A stretch of 64,000 bases of DNA from Taudactylus pleione (lineage: Eukaryota; Chordata; Amphibia; Anura; Myobatrachidae). Under the pieces are notes generated by a model. The model worked only from the letters and a program-made list of their open reading frames with translations, searched no databases and had not been told where the DNA came from. The stretch spans positions 5,889,501 to 5,953,500 of the forward strand of contig JAUIMM010000636.1 in NCBI GenBank assembly GCA_031769625.1. Reading direction: 5' to 3'. The position numbers and the translations under genes are program-made. Shown here in pieces: positions 42,641 to 54,177 of this stretch; position 1 is the first letter of the stretch; each line of letters starts with the position of its first letter.

Positions 42641-43400
42641 ACACTTCCTTTCTGCCTGGCTGCTGCCGTCCAGTCCGAATCAGCTTCCAGAATTCCGGTT
42701 CCTTACCAGGACTTGGCTGAGCTCTTTTCTAAAAAAAAAAAAAAAGGCAGATACCCTTCCACCTCACCGCTCCTATGACTGTGTGATTGATCTGATTCCT
42801 GGTGCTAAGCTTCCCAAAGGCAGACTCTATGCTCTATCCCTTCCTGAAAGCAAGGCTATGGAAGAATATATTCAGGGTGCTTTGGAGAAAGGATTTATAC
42901 AACCTTCCAAATCGCCAGTCAGAGCAGGCTTTTTTTTGTGCAGAAAAAGATTGGCTCTCTTCAACCGTGCATTGATTTTCGTGGATAGAACAAAGTCACG
43001 GTTAAGAACTCTTATCCTTTGCCCTTGATTTCAGTATTGTTTAATCAACTTCAGGGGGTCTCTATCTTCTCCAAAATAGATCTCATAGGTGCATATAATC
43101 TGGTCTGCATGAGAGAGGGTGATGAGTGAAAAATGCCCTTTAACACCCGTCATTATGAATACCTGGTGTTGCCGTTCGGCCTGTCTAATGCCCCAGCTGT
43201 CTTCCAGGACTTCATAAATGATGTGTTGAGGGAATATCTCGGGGTGTTTGCGGTTGTCTACCTCGATGATATTCTAATTTATTCCAGCTCCATGGAGGAA
43301 CAAACAAGCACGTGAGACTGGTGCTGCTAAAACTCCTGAAGAACCATTTATATGCAAAACCAGAAAAATGCAATTTTGAACTTCAAGAGGTGTCATTCCT
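42640..43400 (+). pseudogene. gypsy copy 2 reverse transcriptase
   Basis: RT blocks: [40 protein letters not shown], then [20 protein letters not shown], and the catalytic [15 protein letters not shown] (YLDD). A run of 15 A (42731-42745) and further indels near 42940 and 43310 shift the frame. A stop replaces part of the block near 43128. The motif order and sequence match copy 1. Confidence 0.85.
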
Positions 43401-44330
43401 AGGGTACATCATCTCCTCTCAAGGATTCTCAATGGATCAGAGCAAGGTAACGGCCATCTTAGATGAGTTCAGCCTACCAATCTAAAAGCGATCCAGCGCT
43501 TACTTGGCTTCGCCAATTATTACAGGCGATTTATCAATTCCTTCTCATCCATAGTTGCAGCTATTGTGGAGCTCACCAAGAAAGGAGCTGATGTGACAAA
43601 CTGGCCAGCCAAAGCTCTTCAGGCCTTTGACTCCTTAAAGATTGCCTTTACCTCTGCTCCGGTTCTTCGGCATCCCAATACTGGCCTTCCATTTATTGTC
43701 GAAGTAGATGCCTCAGAGGCTGGCGTCGGGGCCGTATTGTCTCAGATGGATCCTTGAATGGCAAACTCCATCCCTGTGCTTATTTCTCCCAGAAATTCAC
43801 CTCAGCAGAAAGGAATTACGATGTAGGGAATCGTGAGCTGTTGGCCATCAAGTAGGCATTTGAGGATTGGAGACACTGGCTGGAAGGAGCCAATCATGTC
43901 ATCACGGTGCTCACCAATCACAAAAATCTTTCTTACATTGAGACCAAACAAACAAAAATGGCAGCTGCTCAATCAATCTAGCAGCACTAATCAGGTGCAT
44001 GAAAGGGAGGGGTCATACTAAGTAGAAAAAGGAGGGGGATTTAACCCCCTATTGTTCCTCAGAACACTGAATAGTACTTGCAACAATATATGAAGACTAT
44101 ATGGTCATAGAAATTCAGAGATATTAGTTGCATGCATTTGCAAATACATGGAAAGCTGCTAGGCCTCGTCACGGCTTCTCTGTCACTAGTCTTCATATAT
44201 TGTTGCAAGTACTATTCAGTGTGCTGAGGAACAATAGGGGGTTAAATCCCCCTCCTTTTTTTACATTGAGACCGCCAAGAGGTTGAACGCCAGACAGGCT
44301 CGGTGGGTGGGTATTATTTTTTACCCGTTT
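43400..44330 (+). pseudogene. gypsy copy 2 RNase H region, interrupted
   Basis: It begins with the connection LGFANYYRRFINS (about 43505-43545), then ELTKKGADVTNWPAKALQAF and [20 protein letters not shown] with the first RNase H Asp. [20 protein letters not shown] follows; the usual Asp of TDHKNL is Asn here. A 315-bp foldback (43946-44260) is inserted directly after. Several stops and indels are present. Confidence 0.78.
43946..44260. mobile_element. 315-bp foldback with 13-bp target duplication
   Basis: It is flanked by the perfect direct repeat TTACATTGAGACC (43933-43945 and 44261-44273). It contains arms of about 74 bp (44026-44099 and 44188-44260) that are almost perfect inverted repeats, including GGGGGATTTAACCCCCTATT. 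The left 80 bp lies outside the stem. The long duplication suggests LINE-type target-primed insertion of a folded RNA or a cut-and-paste foldback of unknown class. Confidence 0.88.
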
Positions 44331-44650
44331 TAATTATATCATCTCATTCCGGCCTGGCTCCAAGAACATAAAGGCAGATGCGTTTCGCAGTTTTCAACCA
44401 GTTCAACCAATTACCATGCTGGAGGAGAAGATCATCCCTACCTCTAATATCCATTTCGCTGTGACCAGATATCTTGTGGATCATATTTGTTCCTGCCAAT
44501 CAGAAGCTCCTGCAGAAATGCCACCAGGGGTCTTGTTCGTGCCGGAGAGATTTCGGAAATCGGTGCTATTGGACTTTCATTCTTCCAAGCAATCTGGGCA
44601 CCCAGACATTGCTAAAACCACCAACGTACTGTCTCTTTCTGTCTGGTGGC
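44330..44650 (+). pseudogene. gypsy copy 2 integrase, N-terminal part
   Basis: The zinc-binding histidines lie in LLDFHSSKQSGHPDIAKT. SVWWQDI marks the point where the CR1-like LINE entered. The other half resumes at 52993. The upstream linker RPGSKNIKADAF is the RNase H-integrase junction. Confidence 0.85.
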
Positions 44651-44656
44651 AAGATA

Positions 44657-45678
44657 TCTGATGTAAAAGTGGGTGAAAAGCTGGGATCCAGTGATCATCA
44701 AGCAGTATGGTTCAGAATAAAGACAGATACTGACTCACCCCATACAAAAACAAAGGTGTTAGATTTTAGGAAGGCTAATTTTGCAAAGATGAGAAGATGT
44801 GTAAGCAAATCTTTGACAGAGTGCAGGAACTTGAAAGGAGTGCAGGAGGTGTGGGAAAATTTAAAAAGTGCAATATTAAAGGCAACAGACCTTTGTATCA
44901 AAAGGGTTAGGAAAACCACAAGGAAAAGAAAGCCAGTGTGGTTTGGGAAAGAGGTAGCAAGTATTGTGAACGCAAAAAAAGATGGCCTTTAGGAAATACA
45001 AGCAGACGCAAAATAATGACGACAAAGAGGTGTCTCTTGTAAAACAGAAGGAGGCTAAGAAAGTAATCAGATGTGCAAAGGCAAAAGCTGAGGAGAAAAT
45101 GGCACAGTCAGTGGGTAAAGGGGGCAAAACTTATTTTAAGTATATAAGCAAAATGAGAAAAAGGAATAAAAAGACTAAAGACAGAAAGAGGGAGTCTTGT
45201 TGAGGGAGACAATGTAATAGCTGATCATCTTAATTATTTTTGTTCAATATTCACTACTGAGAGAGAGAGAAAGTTAAGTTGCAGGTGTAATCAGAAAAAT
45301 AAGGTAGGAACAAGCACATTTACAGAGGAGAAGATCCTACCAGAACTCTCAAAACTGAAGTGGATAAATCAATGGGGAATGATGGGATGCATCCAAGGAT
45401 ACTAAATGAGCTTAAAGGGGTGCTGGTAACACCATTCACAGAATTATTCAACCAGTCACTAGAAGCTGGAGTAATTCCAGAGGACTGGAAAAAAGCAAAC
45501 GTTGGCCCACTGCACAAAAGTGGAAACAAGGAAGAGGCAAGCAACTACCGACCAGCAAGCCTTACATAAGCAGTTGGGAAATTGATGGAAACACTCTTAA
45601 AAGAAAGAGTTGTAGATTATCTAAAATCCAGCAATTTGCAGGATCCCCAACAGCATGGATTTACTGGGGGGGAGGGGG
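44657..45678 (+). pseudogene. CR1-like ORF2, endonuclease end and RT start
   Basis: KLGSSDHQAVWFRIKTD is the C-terminal SDH motif of the APE-like endonuclease. A long basic linker follows (RKTTRKRKPVWFGKEV, KVIRCAKAKAEEKMAQS). RT starts with DKSMGNDGMHPRILNELKGV, FNQSLEAGVIPEDWKKANVG and KEEASNYRPASLT, the CR1/L3 block order. Frames change near 44990, 45200 and 45360, and a stop follows SLT. The RT continues past the L1 at 51770. Confidence 0.88.
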
Positions 45679-45879
45679 TGTCAAACAAATCTTTTTTTTT
45701 TAATTGAGTTTATTTATAAAACTTTCCAAAACAGAGAGAAGATACAATACAAGAAGCAAAATCCCCCCACCCCTAATAAACCCCCCGAAAAATAACATAA
45801 ATTTGTATATATAAATATATATATTAGCCAGAAATCATCATATACAACCAATACCATATAGACTCATTAGTGCAAATAC

Positions 45880-48420
45880 CTAATCATATCCAATATATAA
45901 TAAATAAAGCAAATTAGAATATCTGCACAAAATAATTCTCAGCCTTCCTAAAAAATAAAAAATGAGAATAATCATAAGTACCAAAACATTAGCGTGCCGC
46001 TCCGCTGGATGCCAGCCCACCAGCATCCAATACCTCCCCCCAGCAACATAATAGGAAGAAGCAAATCCAATCATATTTGAGAATACAATTACGCTTAGTA
46101 TATAAAAATCGTTCATGCCCCACCACTTCATTCATCAGCCCACACCACTCAGCAAAGGTAGGGCCCCTAGATGCCATCCAAATGTGGGCAATACAAACCT
46201 TGGCAAGAGTCATTGCATTAATTATATATTGACCCGTTAAACGATGAACCCTGTCCATGAGACCCAAACCAAAAATACACATTTTAGGGAATAGTAGGGG
46301 AATACCACCACCCGTGTTAGTGATACAGTTGGTGACTTGGGACCAAAACACTCAGACAGCAGAACACTCCCAGAGGAGATGCCAAAATGAGCACTGGGGA
46401 GTAGAACATTTAGGGCACCTATCAGATGCACCAGACCAAAATCTACTCAGTAAGAAGGGGTAAGATACACCCTGTGTAATAAAAGAACTGAATCTGTTGA
46501 AATCGCACTGCAGAGGTGGCAGACAGAGGGCTATTCAACATTAAAGACCACTCTTCATCCTCTAATGGTCCCAAATCATCCACCCATTTAAGTCTAAGCA
46601 GTGCTAGGGCATCATCTGAATTAACAGTAAGGAGGTAGGAGTAACTAGTCGCCTGCAACAAAGCCCAAACAGGATCAGGGGCAAACTGTGGAGGGCCAGA
46701 AGAAAACTGGACAGATAGGGGATGACAAAGCTGTAAATAGCAAAAAAACATAGAATGCGGGACCCCAAATTCAGTCATAACAGTGTCAAAGGTTCCTGGA
46801 CCACAGAGAGCTGCCATCAAGTAGGGCCAGTTCTCCAAGAGCAGAAGAATGCCATAAAGACAAAACAGAATCAATACCTTCTGCCCCACTAAAGCACAGG
46901 CCTGTTTCCACAATGTATGAGCCTGTGTGACCAGCGGAGCTCCCCCCCTAGGACATCTGTCATCAAGTAAGAGCTGCAAAGGGGAGCATCTTCTAGAAAC
47001 AGTATGTACCAAGAAAATAGGCAAATCCTGGCCCTCCTCGCCCAAAACCCACCCCCGCAGATGTACTAACAGAGAGGCCAAATAATAAATGCTGAAATTT
47101 GGCAGTGCTAGGCCACCCAACACTCTTGGTCCACATAGGGTCTTAAGTTTAATACGAGATCATTTTCTGACCACACTAAAGAGGAAAGATAACTATCTAT
47201 CAGTCGAAATATATGAGAAATATAAATAGGAGCCTGCTGAAAAACATACAAAACTTTGGGGAGAACAATCATTTCAATCAAATTCACCCGACCTGTAGCG
47301 GTCAAGGAAAGTTTATGCCAGACATGCAACTTAGATTTCAGGAAGTCAATTTGTGGCTGGACATTAAGTGGGACAAAATCCAACATAGATGACATTACCT
47401 AAATTCCCAAATATTTAAACCTGGAGGTCCATTCCAAAGGAATATTTGCAGCCCCAACAGGAGAGGAAGGGCCATGAACAGGGAGAATGCATAATTTATT
47501 CCAGTTAATGTGCAGCCCAGAAAATTGTCCAAAAGAATCCACCACCGAGAGAAGGGCGATCAAAGACTCTGATGCATCAGACAAGAACAACATGTCGTCT
47601 GCATAAAGAGCTACCTTGTAAACCCTTTGCTGTATCTGAATCCCCCGTATCCCAGGGTGACTTCTAATAAGACATGCTAAAGGTTCAATGGCCAGGGCAA
47701 AAAGGGTCGGAGAAAGAGGACAGCCCTGTCTAGTACCTCTAGAGAGGCGAAAAGAAGGAGAAACATATCCATTAATACAGACCCACCCTAGAGGGGAAGA
47801 ATATAGTAATTTAATGTAGGCTATAAATCTAGGTCCCATCCCAAAATGATGCAGGATCTCCCAAAGATAATACCACTCCACAGAATCAAAGGCCCTGGTA
47901 GAGTCTGCCAGCTGCAAAATCTAATACAATCTCCTAAGATTCTGTGAGGTAGACTTCCCCGGCATAAAACCCGTTGATCGGGATGTACCACCTCACCAAT
48001 TACCCTATTAAGCCTAAGTGCAAGCATTTTAGCCATAATTTTAACATCTGCGTAAAGGTGGGAGATTGGGCGATAAGAGCCAGGATCAAAAGGGTCCTTG
48101 CCGGACAGGGATAACAATAATGGCCTCTGACATAGAATGGGGAAGAGAACCTAGGTCACACAGTTCAGTAAAAAGGTCAAGGAGTCTAGGGAAAAAGAAA
48201 AGGGCATGTTTCTTATAAAACTTAATGGGAATCCCATCCACCCCTGGGGTCTTATCCCCCGGAAATGAAGAAACAGCCACCCCAATTTCCTCTAAAGTAA
48301 ATGGGGAGTCAAGGAATGCTCTACTGTCCGGGGAAATGGATAGGAGGGATATATGTCCCAAATATTCAAATAATTATTTTAAAGTATAGTGAGCCTGGAA
48401 ACAATAAAGACTAGCAAAAC
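45880..48420 (-). pseudogene. L1 copy 3 ORF2, RT and C-terminus
   Basis: The frames are, in order: 48361-48086 (FTLEEIGVAVSSF, GDKTPGVDGIPIKFYKKHA), 48117-47821 (PGSYRPISHLYADVKIMAKM), 47917-47399 (STRAFDSVEWYYLWEILHHF, LSRGTRQGCPLSPTLFALAI, YKVALYADDMLFLSDASE), 47395-47108 and 47123-46443 (LGGLALPNFSIYYLASLLVH). The YADD active site (about 47590-47604) is intact. Five frame changes show decay but the whole RT is covered. ORF2 ends near 45900-46000. Confidence 0.88.
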
Positions 48421-48423
48421 ACT

Positions 48424-49681
48424 TGTCACAATCGTGGGATTTAAAGACTGTGTTCCCGGACTGGGCCTTGGACCTGTATCACTTGGCGCAGACGCTCGCA
48501 GGAGGAGACTTGGTTTAATAAAGTTCCTCCGCATGAGAGGAAGCAGTGAACTAATAGGGAATTTGAGTACTGTTAGAAGTGGTGTGGTAGCTTGGAAGCC
48601 ACTTGGAAAGACTGGATAGCCTTGTGTGGACGTTAGGAGCTGAGAAGCTACGTGGAGCGGCTGGATAGCTGTGGGTAGACGTTGGTAGCTGGGTGGCTAC
48701 GTGGAGTGGCTGGATAGACGTTGGTAGCTGGGTGGCTACGTGGAATGGCTGGATAGCCGTGAGTAGACATTGGTAGCTGGGTGGCTACGTGGAGCGGCTG
48801 GATAGCCGTGGGTAGACGTTGGTAGCTGGGTGGCTACGTGGAGCGGCTGGATAGCCGTGGGTAGACGTTGGTAGCTGGGTGGCTACGTGGAGTGGCTGGA
48901 TAGCCGTGGGTAGACGTTGGTAGCTGGGTGGCTACGTGGAGTGGCTGGATAGCCGTGGGTAGACGTTGGTAGCTGGGTGGCTACGTGGAGTGGCTGGATA
49001 GCCGTGGGTAGACGTTGGTAGCTGGGTGACTACGTGGAGCGGCTGGATAGCCGTGGGTAGACATTGGTAGCTGGGTGGCTACGTGAAGTGGCTGGATAGC
49101 CGTGGGTAGACATTGGTAGCTTGGTGGCTACGTGGAGCGGCTGGATAGCCGTGGGTAGACGTTGGTAGCTGGGTGGCCACGGGGAGCGGCTGGATAGCCG
49201 TGGGGAGACGTTGGTAGCTGGGAAGCTACACGGAGCGGCTGTATAGCCGTGGGGAGACGTCGGTAGCTGGGAATCTACGTGGAGCGACTGGAGCACAGTG
49301 GGAAAGCTCACTAGGAAACTAGTTGCACTGGCAACTTGTGTCAGCATTGGGGAACCTTATATAGTGGATGCTGGGAGCTGACAGGCTGAGAGAGAAGGAG
49401 AAGACTCCTCATTCGTGGTAGTGTGTCACATGGGCAATCCAAGATGGCCGTGCCCATGGACCGGAGGACAGCGCTTCTCAGAAGAAGTCAGCGGGGACCA
49501 GCGACCAGCAGGAGCCAGCGTGGGAGCAGCAGAGCAGCGGGACCCTCCAGAGGACAGCGGAGACCGGCCAGAGAGAGAGGGAAGCAGCGCACAGCGTAGG
49601 AGCCGGAAGACAGCGTGGGTCAGCACCCGCAAAGGTAGGCGACGGGGTCTAATTCTGGGGTCTCCAGGGTGGCGTGTGACA
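48424..49681 (+). mobile_element. Solo LTR (1258 bp) inserted in L1 copy 3
   Basis: It begins TGTCACAATCG and ends GGCGTGTGACA (TG...CA with a 7-bp inverted tip). The 5-bp flanks are ACACT (48419-48423) and ATACT (49682-49686), one mismatch. It has a TATA-like TTATATAG at about 49357 and no internal coding region, so it is most likely a solo LTR left by recombination between two LTRs. About half consists of a 49-bp tandem array. Confidence 0.8.
48627..49275 (+). repeat. 49-bp minisatellite in solo LTR
   Basis: Units contain GTAGCTGGGTGGCTACGTGG and CGGCTGGATAGCCGTGG with an exact 49-bp period (for example GTAGACGTTG at 48861 and 48910). About 13 units, most differing by one or two bases. Each unit holds two small hairpins (GTAGCTGGGTGGCTAC and CGGCTGGATAGCCG). 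Confidence 0.93.
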
Positions 49682-49686
49682 ATACT

Positions 49687-50942
49687 CATAAAACACATTC
49701 GTAATAGCAGGTGTAGAGGAGTACAAATTACCTAGAGTGTCCTGAATTTGAGCTAAAACTGTAGCAGGTTGAACCTCCCTTGAAAGATAAGCCAAGAAAG
49801 CCCCTGATTTATCTGAATCTGAATAGTGACTACGCTTAACAAATAACAAACGTCTCCTGGACTTATCTAAGAGGAAATCAGATAATAGTTTAGCGGCCTC
49901 CATATAGGAGGATCTAGTAATAGTAGAGCCAGAGGACAAATATTGCTGTTCAAGCAGATTACAACGATTTTCCAGTTTTGCTTCCTTTTTCCTATGAAAA
50001 GTTTTGAAACCTATCACCCTCTCAATTAAAGAACCGTGAAGGACAGCCTTAAAGTCATCCCACAAAATATCAAAGGAAACGGAACCAGTATTCTCAGAGA
50101 AAAAAAACACACCATTGGGACTCCAGTTCGGAGCCAGCACACATTAATGGATGCCAGAAAGGGTTGAGCTTCCAAATAGAGTGACCTCATGGAGCAGCAA
50201 CATCAATAGTCAATAGCAAATGGGCATGATCCGACACACCACAGGACTGGTACTCCACCTCTACAACCTGCGGGACCAGCCTCCCGGATATCAGAGCGAG
50301 ATCAATCCTAGAAAAGGAATGATGAGAGGCTGAAAAGCAAGAGTACCGAGCCAGGTGAGAATGCCGAACCTACGAAATATCCACCAAACCAAGCTCATCC
50401 ACTAAATTGGCAAAAGAGTGAGGGGAGGGACCAGACACAACTGAACTCTCATGCCACCTATCCAGGATAGGGTGTAACACATTATAAAAATTCCCTACAC
50501 AGATAACCGTGGTATCAGTGGAGAAAGAAATACATTCGGCATACTTTTTCAGGACCTCACTAGTATAAGGAGGGGGAATATAGACAGCAAGGATATGGAG
50601 TGGGGAGGAGTGAATAGATGCCCGTATAAAAACATATCTACCCAAGGGGTCAATCCTAACTTCATCCAGCACAAAACCGAGGGATCTACGGACAAGGACT
50701 GACACTCCTCTGGAATACGAGGAGTGTGTGTAGTGATAGGCCCAGCCTATCCAAGGTTTACACAAGGCAAAGACTTTCCCTCCCACTAAGTGTGTTTCCA
50801 ACAAACAAATAATATCAGCCTGAGTCTCCTTCATCTGATTCAAAACTAAGGAGCACTTGACCCGGTCATTGAGGCCTCGGACATTCCAGGAGAGAATTTG
50901 GAGAGGGGGACCTAAGCTAGAAGACATCATAGGGTCAGCCAT
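49687..50942 (-). pseudogene. L1 copy 3 ORF2, endonuclease and linker
   Basis: The ORF2 start is placed at 50942 (MADPMMSSSLGPP). LQILSWNVRGLNDRVKCS carries the WN motif, QADIICLLETHL the catalytic Glu block, and SFLD-type strands with YIPPPYT follow. A frame change near 50370 leads to the linker 50140-49687 with GFKTFHRKKEAKLENRCNLL and KSRRRLLFVKRSHYSDSDKS. The linker stops at the solo LTR. The endonuclease is the best preserved in the window; one substitution changes the GDFN block to GNFY. Confidence 0.85.
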
Positions 50943-51419
50943 ACACCAGGGGGAAGAGAAGATACAGACACCTGAAACAGCACAGGTTCAGGCACCCAGT
51001 GAGACATGGCAGGCATAGCAGAAAAAAGGCACAACAGGAACTGAAAATACAGAAAATAGAGGCATAACAGTTGTAGGTAAAACATGGCAATGACAAAAAA
51101 TAAGAACATAAAATAAACTCCCATACAATAACCCCAAAAATACCCCCGCCCCCCACCCTGTATACCCATCCCAACCAGTTATACCTAGATCCCTACCCAA
51201 CCAACTACAAACCCCGAAGCAAAATACCTAATTAACTAACAAACCCTTGTTTATATAAGGGGTAAGAGAGGGGGAGATAATCCTACCACAGCCGTAAAAA
51301 GGCAGGATTGGCCACCCCCGGCACACAACACAGCAGACCATAAAGATCACAATATAAAATAGATACCTCAAAATATTAGCAATTGGAGAGCGCCTAAGAG
51401 CAAATAAACAGTAAATTAC

Positions 51420-51755
51420 CAATGTCCAGAGACAATATTATAAAGCAGAATAATGTAGAAAGATAACACTTATAAGTAGGCATAGCTCACAAGACTGCAA
51501 ATCCAAGTCAGTCTGGAGAAGAATCACCGCAACTAAGATCCAGCCATGTCGAAGCCTCACATGGGGAATCAATGAAATTAGATCGTCCATCAGCCACCAC
51601 ACGCAGACGGGCAGGAAACAACATGGCATATGAAAAGTCCAGATCACGTAGACGACATTTAATTTGTACAAATTGGGACCTAGACTTCTGGACGTCCATA
51701 GAAAAATCCAGGAACACAGCCACCGAATTCCCATTGTATTCCCAAGAACCACGTA
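51420..51755 (-). pseudogene. L1 copy 3 ORF1 C-terminal fragment
   Basis: The minus strand gives KSRSQFVQIKCRLRDLDFSY, AMLFPARLRVVADG and a Ser/Asp-rich end. This matches the C-terminal RNA-binding domain of L1-type ORF1, in which R/K-rich sheets and a terminal 'YPA(R/K)L' block are usual. The element is 5'-truncated here. Confidence 0.65.
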
Positions 51756-51769
51756 TGTCAAACAATCTT

Positions 51770-52893
51770 ATTGACATTTTTGACTGGGTGACTAAGGAAA
51801 GGGATAAAGGGGGGGCATAGATATAGCTTATCTAGACTTTAGTAATGCTTTTGACACTGTTCCACATTGCAGACTCTTAAACTGGAAAGCATGGGATTGG
51901 ATACAAAGATAGTTGAATGGATAAGATCATGGCTGCAGGATAGGAGCAGAGAGTTGTAGTAAGCAGAGTGCAGTCTCAAGAGGGAAATGTTACCAGGGGA
52001 GTACCTCAGGGATCTGTACTTGGGCCAGTGCTTTTTAATATCTTTATTTGTGACATTGCAAATGGTATTTAAGGGAAACTATGCCTTTTTGCAGATGACA
52101 CAAAGGTTAGCAACAGGGTAAACACACCAGGAGGGGTAAAACAAATGATTGATGATCTAGGTAGACTAGAGGAATGGTCAAGAACGTGGCAACTACAGTT
52201 TACTGCCAAAAAATGCAAGATCATGCACTTGGGTCTCAAAAATCTAAAGGCTAAATATAGAATTAATGGCACTATACTGGAAACTACTGAAGAAGAAAGG
52301 GATCTAGGAGTCACTATTTCAGATGACTTAAAGGCAAGCAAACATTGTAACAAAGCAATAAGGAAGGCAAGTCAGATGCTTAGTTGCATAGGGAGAGGAA
52401 TCAGGAGTAGAAAGAAGTGATAATACCACTGTATAGGTCATTGGTACGTCCTCATCTCATATACTGTGTTCAGTTCTGGAGGCCATATCTCCAAAAGGAT
52501 ATTAATACATTAGAAACTGTACAAAGAAGGGCAACTAAAATGGTGCAAGTTCTACACCACAAAACGTACCAGGAAAGACTAAAAGATCTTAATATGTATA
52601 GTTTGGAGCAGAGAAGGGAAAGGGGGGACATGATAGAAACGTTCAAATATATAAAGGGTTTTAACAAGGTAAAGGAAGGAGACATTCTTCAAAGAAGGAG
52701 AAGTATTAGAACAAGTGGACATGTTCTGAAACTGGAGGGAGGTAGGTTCAGGGGAAATTTGAGGAAAAATTACTTCACAGAAAGGGTAGTGGACAAGTGG
52801 AATAGCCTCCCATTAGAGGTGGTAGAGGATAAGGCAGTAGAGCAATTGAAACATGCATGGGATAGACATAAGGATATCCTTCAGAAGAAGTAA
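51770..52893 (+). pseudogene. CR1-like ORF2, RT core and C-terminus
   Basis: The fragments [32 protein letters not shown] and LCLFADDTKVSN (the catalytic FADD is intact, about 52086-52100) come first. Then EEWSRTWQLQFTAKKCKIMH and ERDLGVTISDDLKASKHCNK follow in the frame to 52420. The next frame (52417-52893) carries VRPHLIYCVQFWRPYLQKDI, QRRATKMV and VVDKWNSLPLEVVEDKAVE, the conserved CR1 tail. One TGA/frame change at 52419 and stops before 52070 inactivate it. Confidence 0.9.
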
Positions 52894-52992
52894 GAATCAA
52901 AAAGGGTTGAGGTAACAATATGTTTAAAAATGGGGCAGACTAGATGGGCCAAATGGTTCTTATCTGCCGTCAAATTCTATGTTTCTAAGATA

Positions 52993-53760
52993 CTCAGGAA
53001 TTTGTATTGGCTTGTGATGTCTGTGCTTGCAAGAAGTCTCCTTGCACAGCTCCGTCCGGACTCCTGCTTCCTCTTCCTACGTCCTCTAGACCATGGACCC
53101 ATATTGTCATGGACTTCATCGTGGACTTACCATTTTCTTCCCACTGCTCTGTTATATGGACGGTTGTTGACCGTTTTAGTAAAATAGTTCACTTTGTTCC
53201 ACTCACCAAACTGCCTTCTGCTAAAGAGCTGTCTTCACTATTTGTACTCCACATATTCAGACTTCATGGCTTACCGATGGATATCGTTTCCGACCAAGGG
53301 ACACAGTTTGTGGCACGGTTTTGGAAGAATTTCTGCTCGGCCCTGGGTATCAACATCAGCCTATCTTCTGGCTACCATCCACAGTCACACGGGCAGACGG
53401 AACGGATGAACCAGTCATTGGAGCAGTATCTCCGATTCTTTGTTTCCAAGTACCAGAACGACTGGTTGTTTCTTCTTCCCATTGTGGAATTTACATTTAA
53501 TAATTGTTGTCACTCCTCTTCATCGGTTTCACCTTTTTTCTGCAACTCTGGGCTGCACCCTAGAGCAAACTCCTTTGAAGCAGTTTCAGCTGGTATTCCA
53601 TCCTCCACATCAGTGGCGAGGCTACGGTCTGTTTGGAAGACAGTTTGCCAATGTCTGGTCGTGCCAAAATCTGGGCGGATAAACATTGACAATGCAATTT
53701 AAAAGTGGGCGATTTGGTGTGGCTGTCTTCCAAGAAAATTAATATCCATCAACGATAGCA
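52993..53760 (+). pseudogene. gypsy copy 2 integrase, catalytic part
   Basis: It continues the reading frame cut at 44650. CDVCACKKSPCTAPSGLLLP supplies the zinc-binding cysteines, VMDFIVDLPFSSHCS the first Asp, SDQGTQFVARFW the second Asp, and SGYHPQSHGQTERMNQSLEQ the Glu. The D,D-35-E triad is intact over 53007-53702. After this the frame breaks near 53700. It is the best-kept integrase core in the window. Confidence 0.9.
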
Positions 53761-53815
53761 GAAGTTAGGTCCCAGATTCATTGGACCATTTAGGATTATC
53801 TCTCGTATCAATCCT

Positions 53816-54145
53816 GTGGCCTTCTGTGTGAAGCTGCCTGCTAACCTGAGGATTAACAACACGTTTCACTGGTTCTTACTCAAGCTGGTGTCCTCTTCCC
53901 TCAGGTACAGCTCTAGATGGCCAGCAAGACCTCCACCCGTCCTTGTCCAAGGACATCGAGAGTTTGTGGTGGAGAAAATTCTGGACTCCAGACTCTCACG
54001 AGGAGCCCTTCAGTTCCTGGTCCATTGGAAGGGGTATGGGCCAGAAGAACGCTCCTGGGTGCCTATGAGATCATTGATTGCTCCTGCCTTAGAAATATTT
54101 TTTTTCAAGATTTTCCAGAAAAACCTGGAGCTAGGGGTTCCTTAA
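53816..54145 (+). pseudogene. gypsy copy 2 integrase tail with chromodomain
   Basis: After INNTFHWF the frame reads GHREFVVEKILDSRLSRGAL and QFLVHWKGYGPEERSWVP, a well-conserved chromodomain with all aromatic-cage positions plausible (F/Y at start, W in HWKGY, W near the end). The domain defines the chromovirus lineage and is thought to direct integration to modified chromatin. The stop comes after ELGVP, just before the purine tract AGAAAAGGGGGAGAG (54151-54174) that primes plus-strand DNA. Confidence 0.88.
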
Positions 54146-54177
54146 CCCCTAGAAAAGGGGGAGAGGGGGGGGGGTAC

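Larger units (their letters stand above)
45694..51755 (-). mobile_element. L1/Tx1-like LINE copy 3 inserted in CR1
   Basis: The target duplication is about 14 bp with one indel: TGTCAAACAAATCTT at 45679-45693 and TGTCAAACAATCTT at 51756-51769. The poly(A) tail appears as T9 at 45692-45700, at the 3' end of this minus-strand element. It holds the C-terminal part of ORF1 (right) and a nearly complete ORF2. It is split by a solo LTR (48424-49681). Without that, the insert is about 4.8 kb. Confidence 0.92.
44657..52986 (+). mobile_element. CR1-like LINE inserted in gypsy integrase
   Basis: It is bordered by the short direct repeat AAGATA (44651-44656 and 52987-52992) that restores the integrase frame when the insert is removed. 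The 5' part (44657-45678) and 3' part (51770-52986) encode one ORF2. The 3' end ATTCTATGTTTCTA resembles the ATTCTATG-type CR1 tail. An L1 is inserted between the halves. Without it the LINE is about 2.3 kb and 5'-truncated within the endonuclease. Confidence 0.9.

Noticed and set aside
49415..49735. 106-codon frame near the solo LTR end
   Set aside because: It lies within the LTR and crosses into L1 sequence; it is created by GC- and purine-rich LTR sequence.
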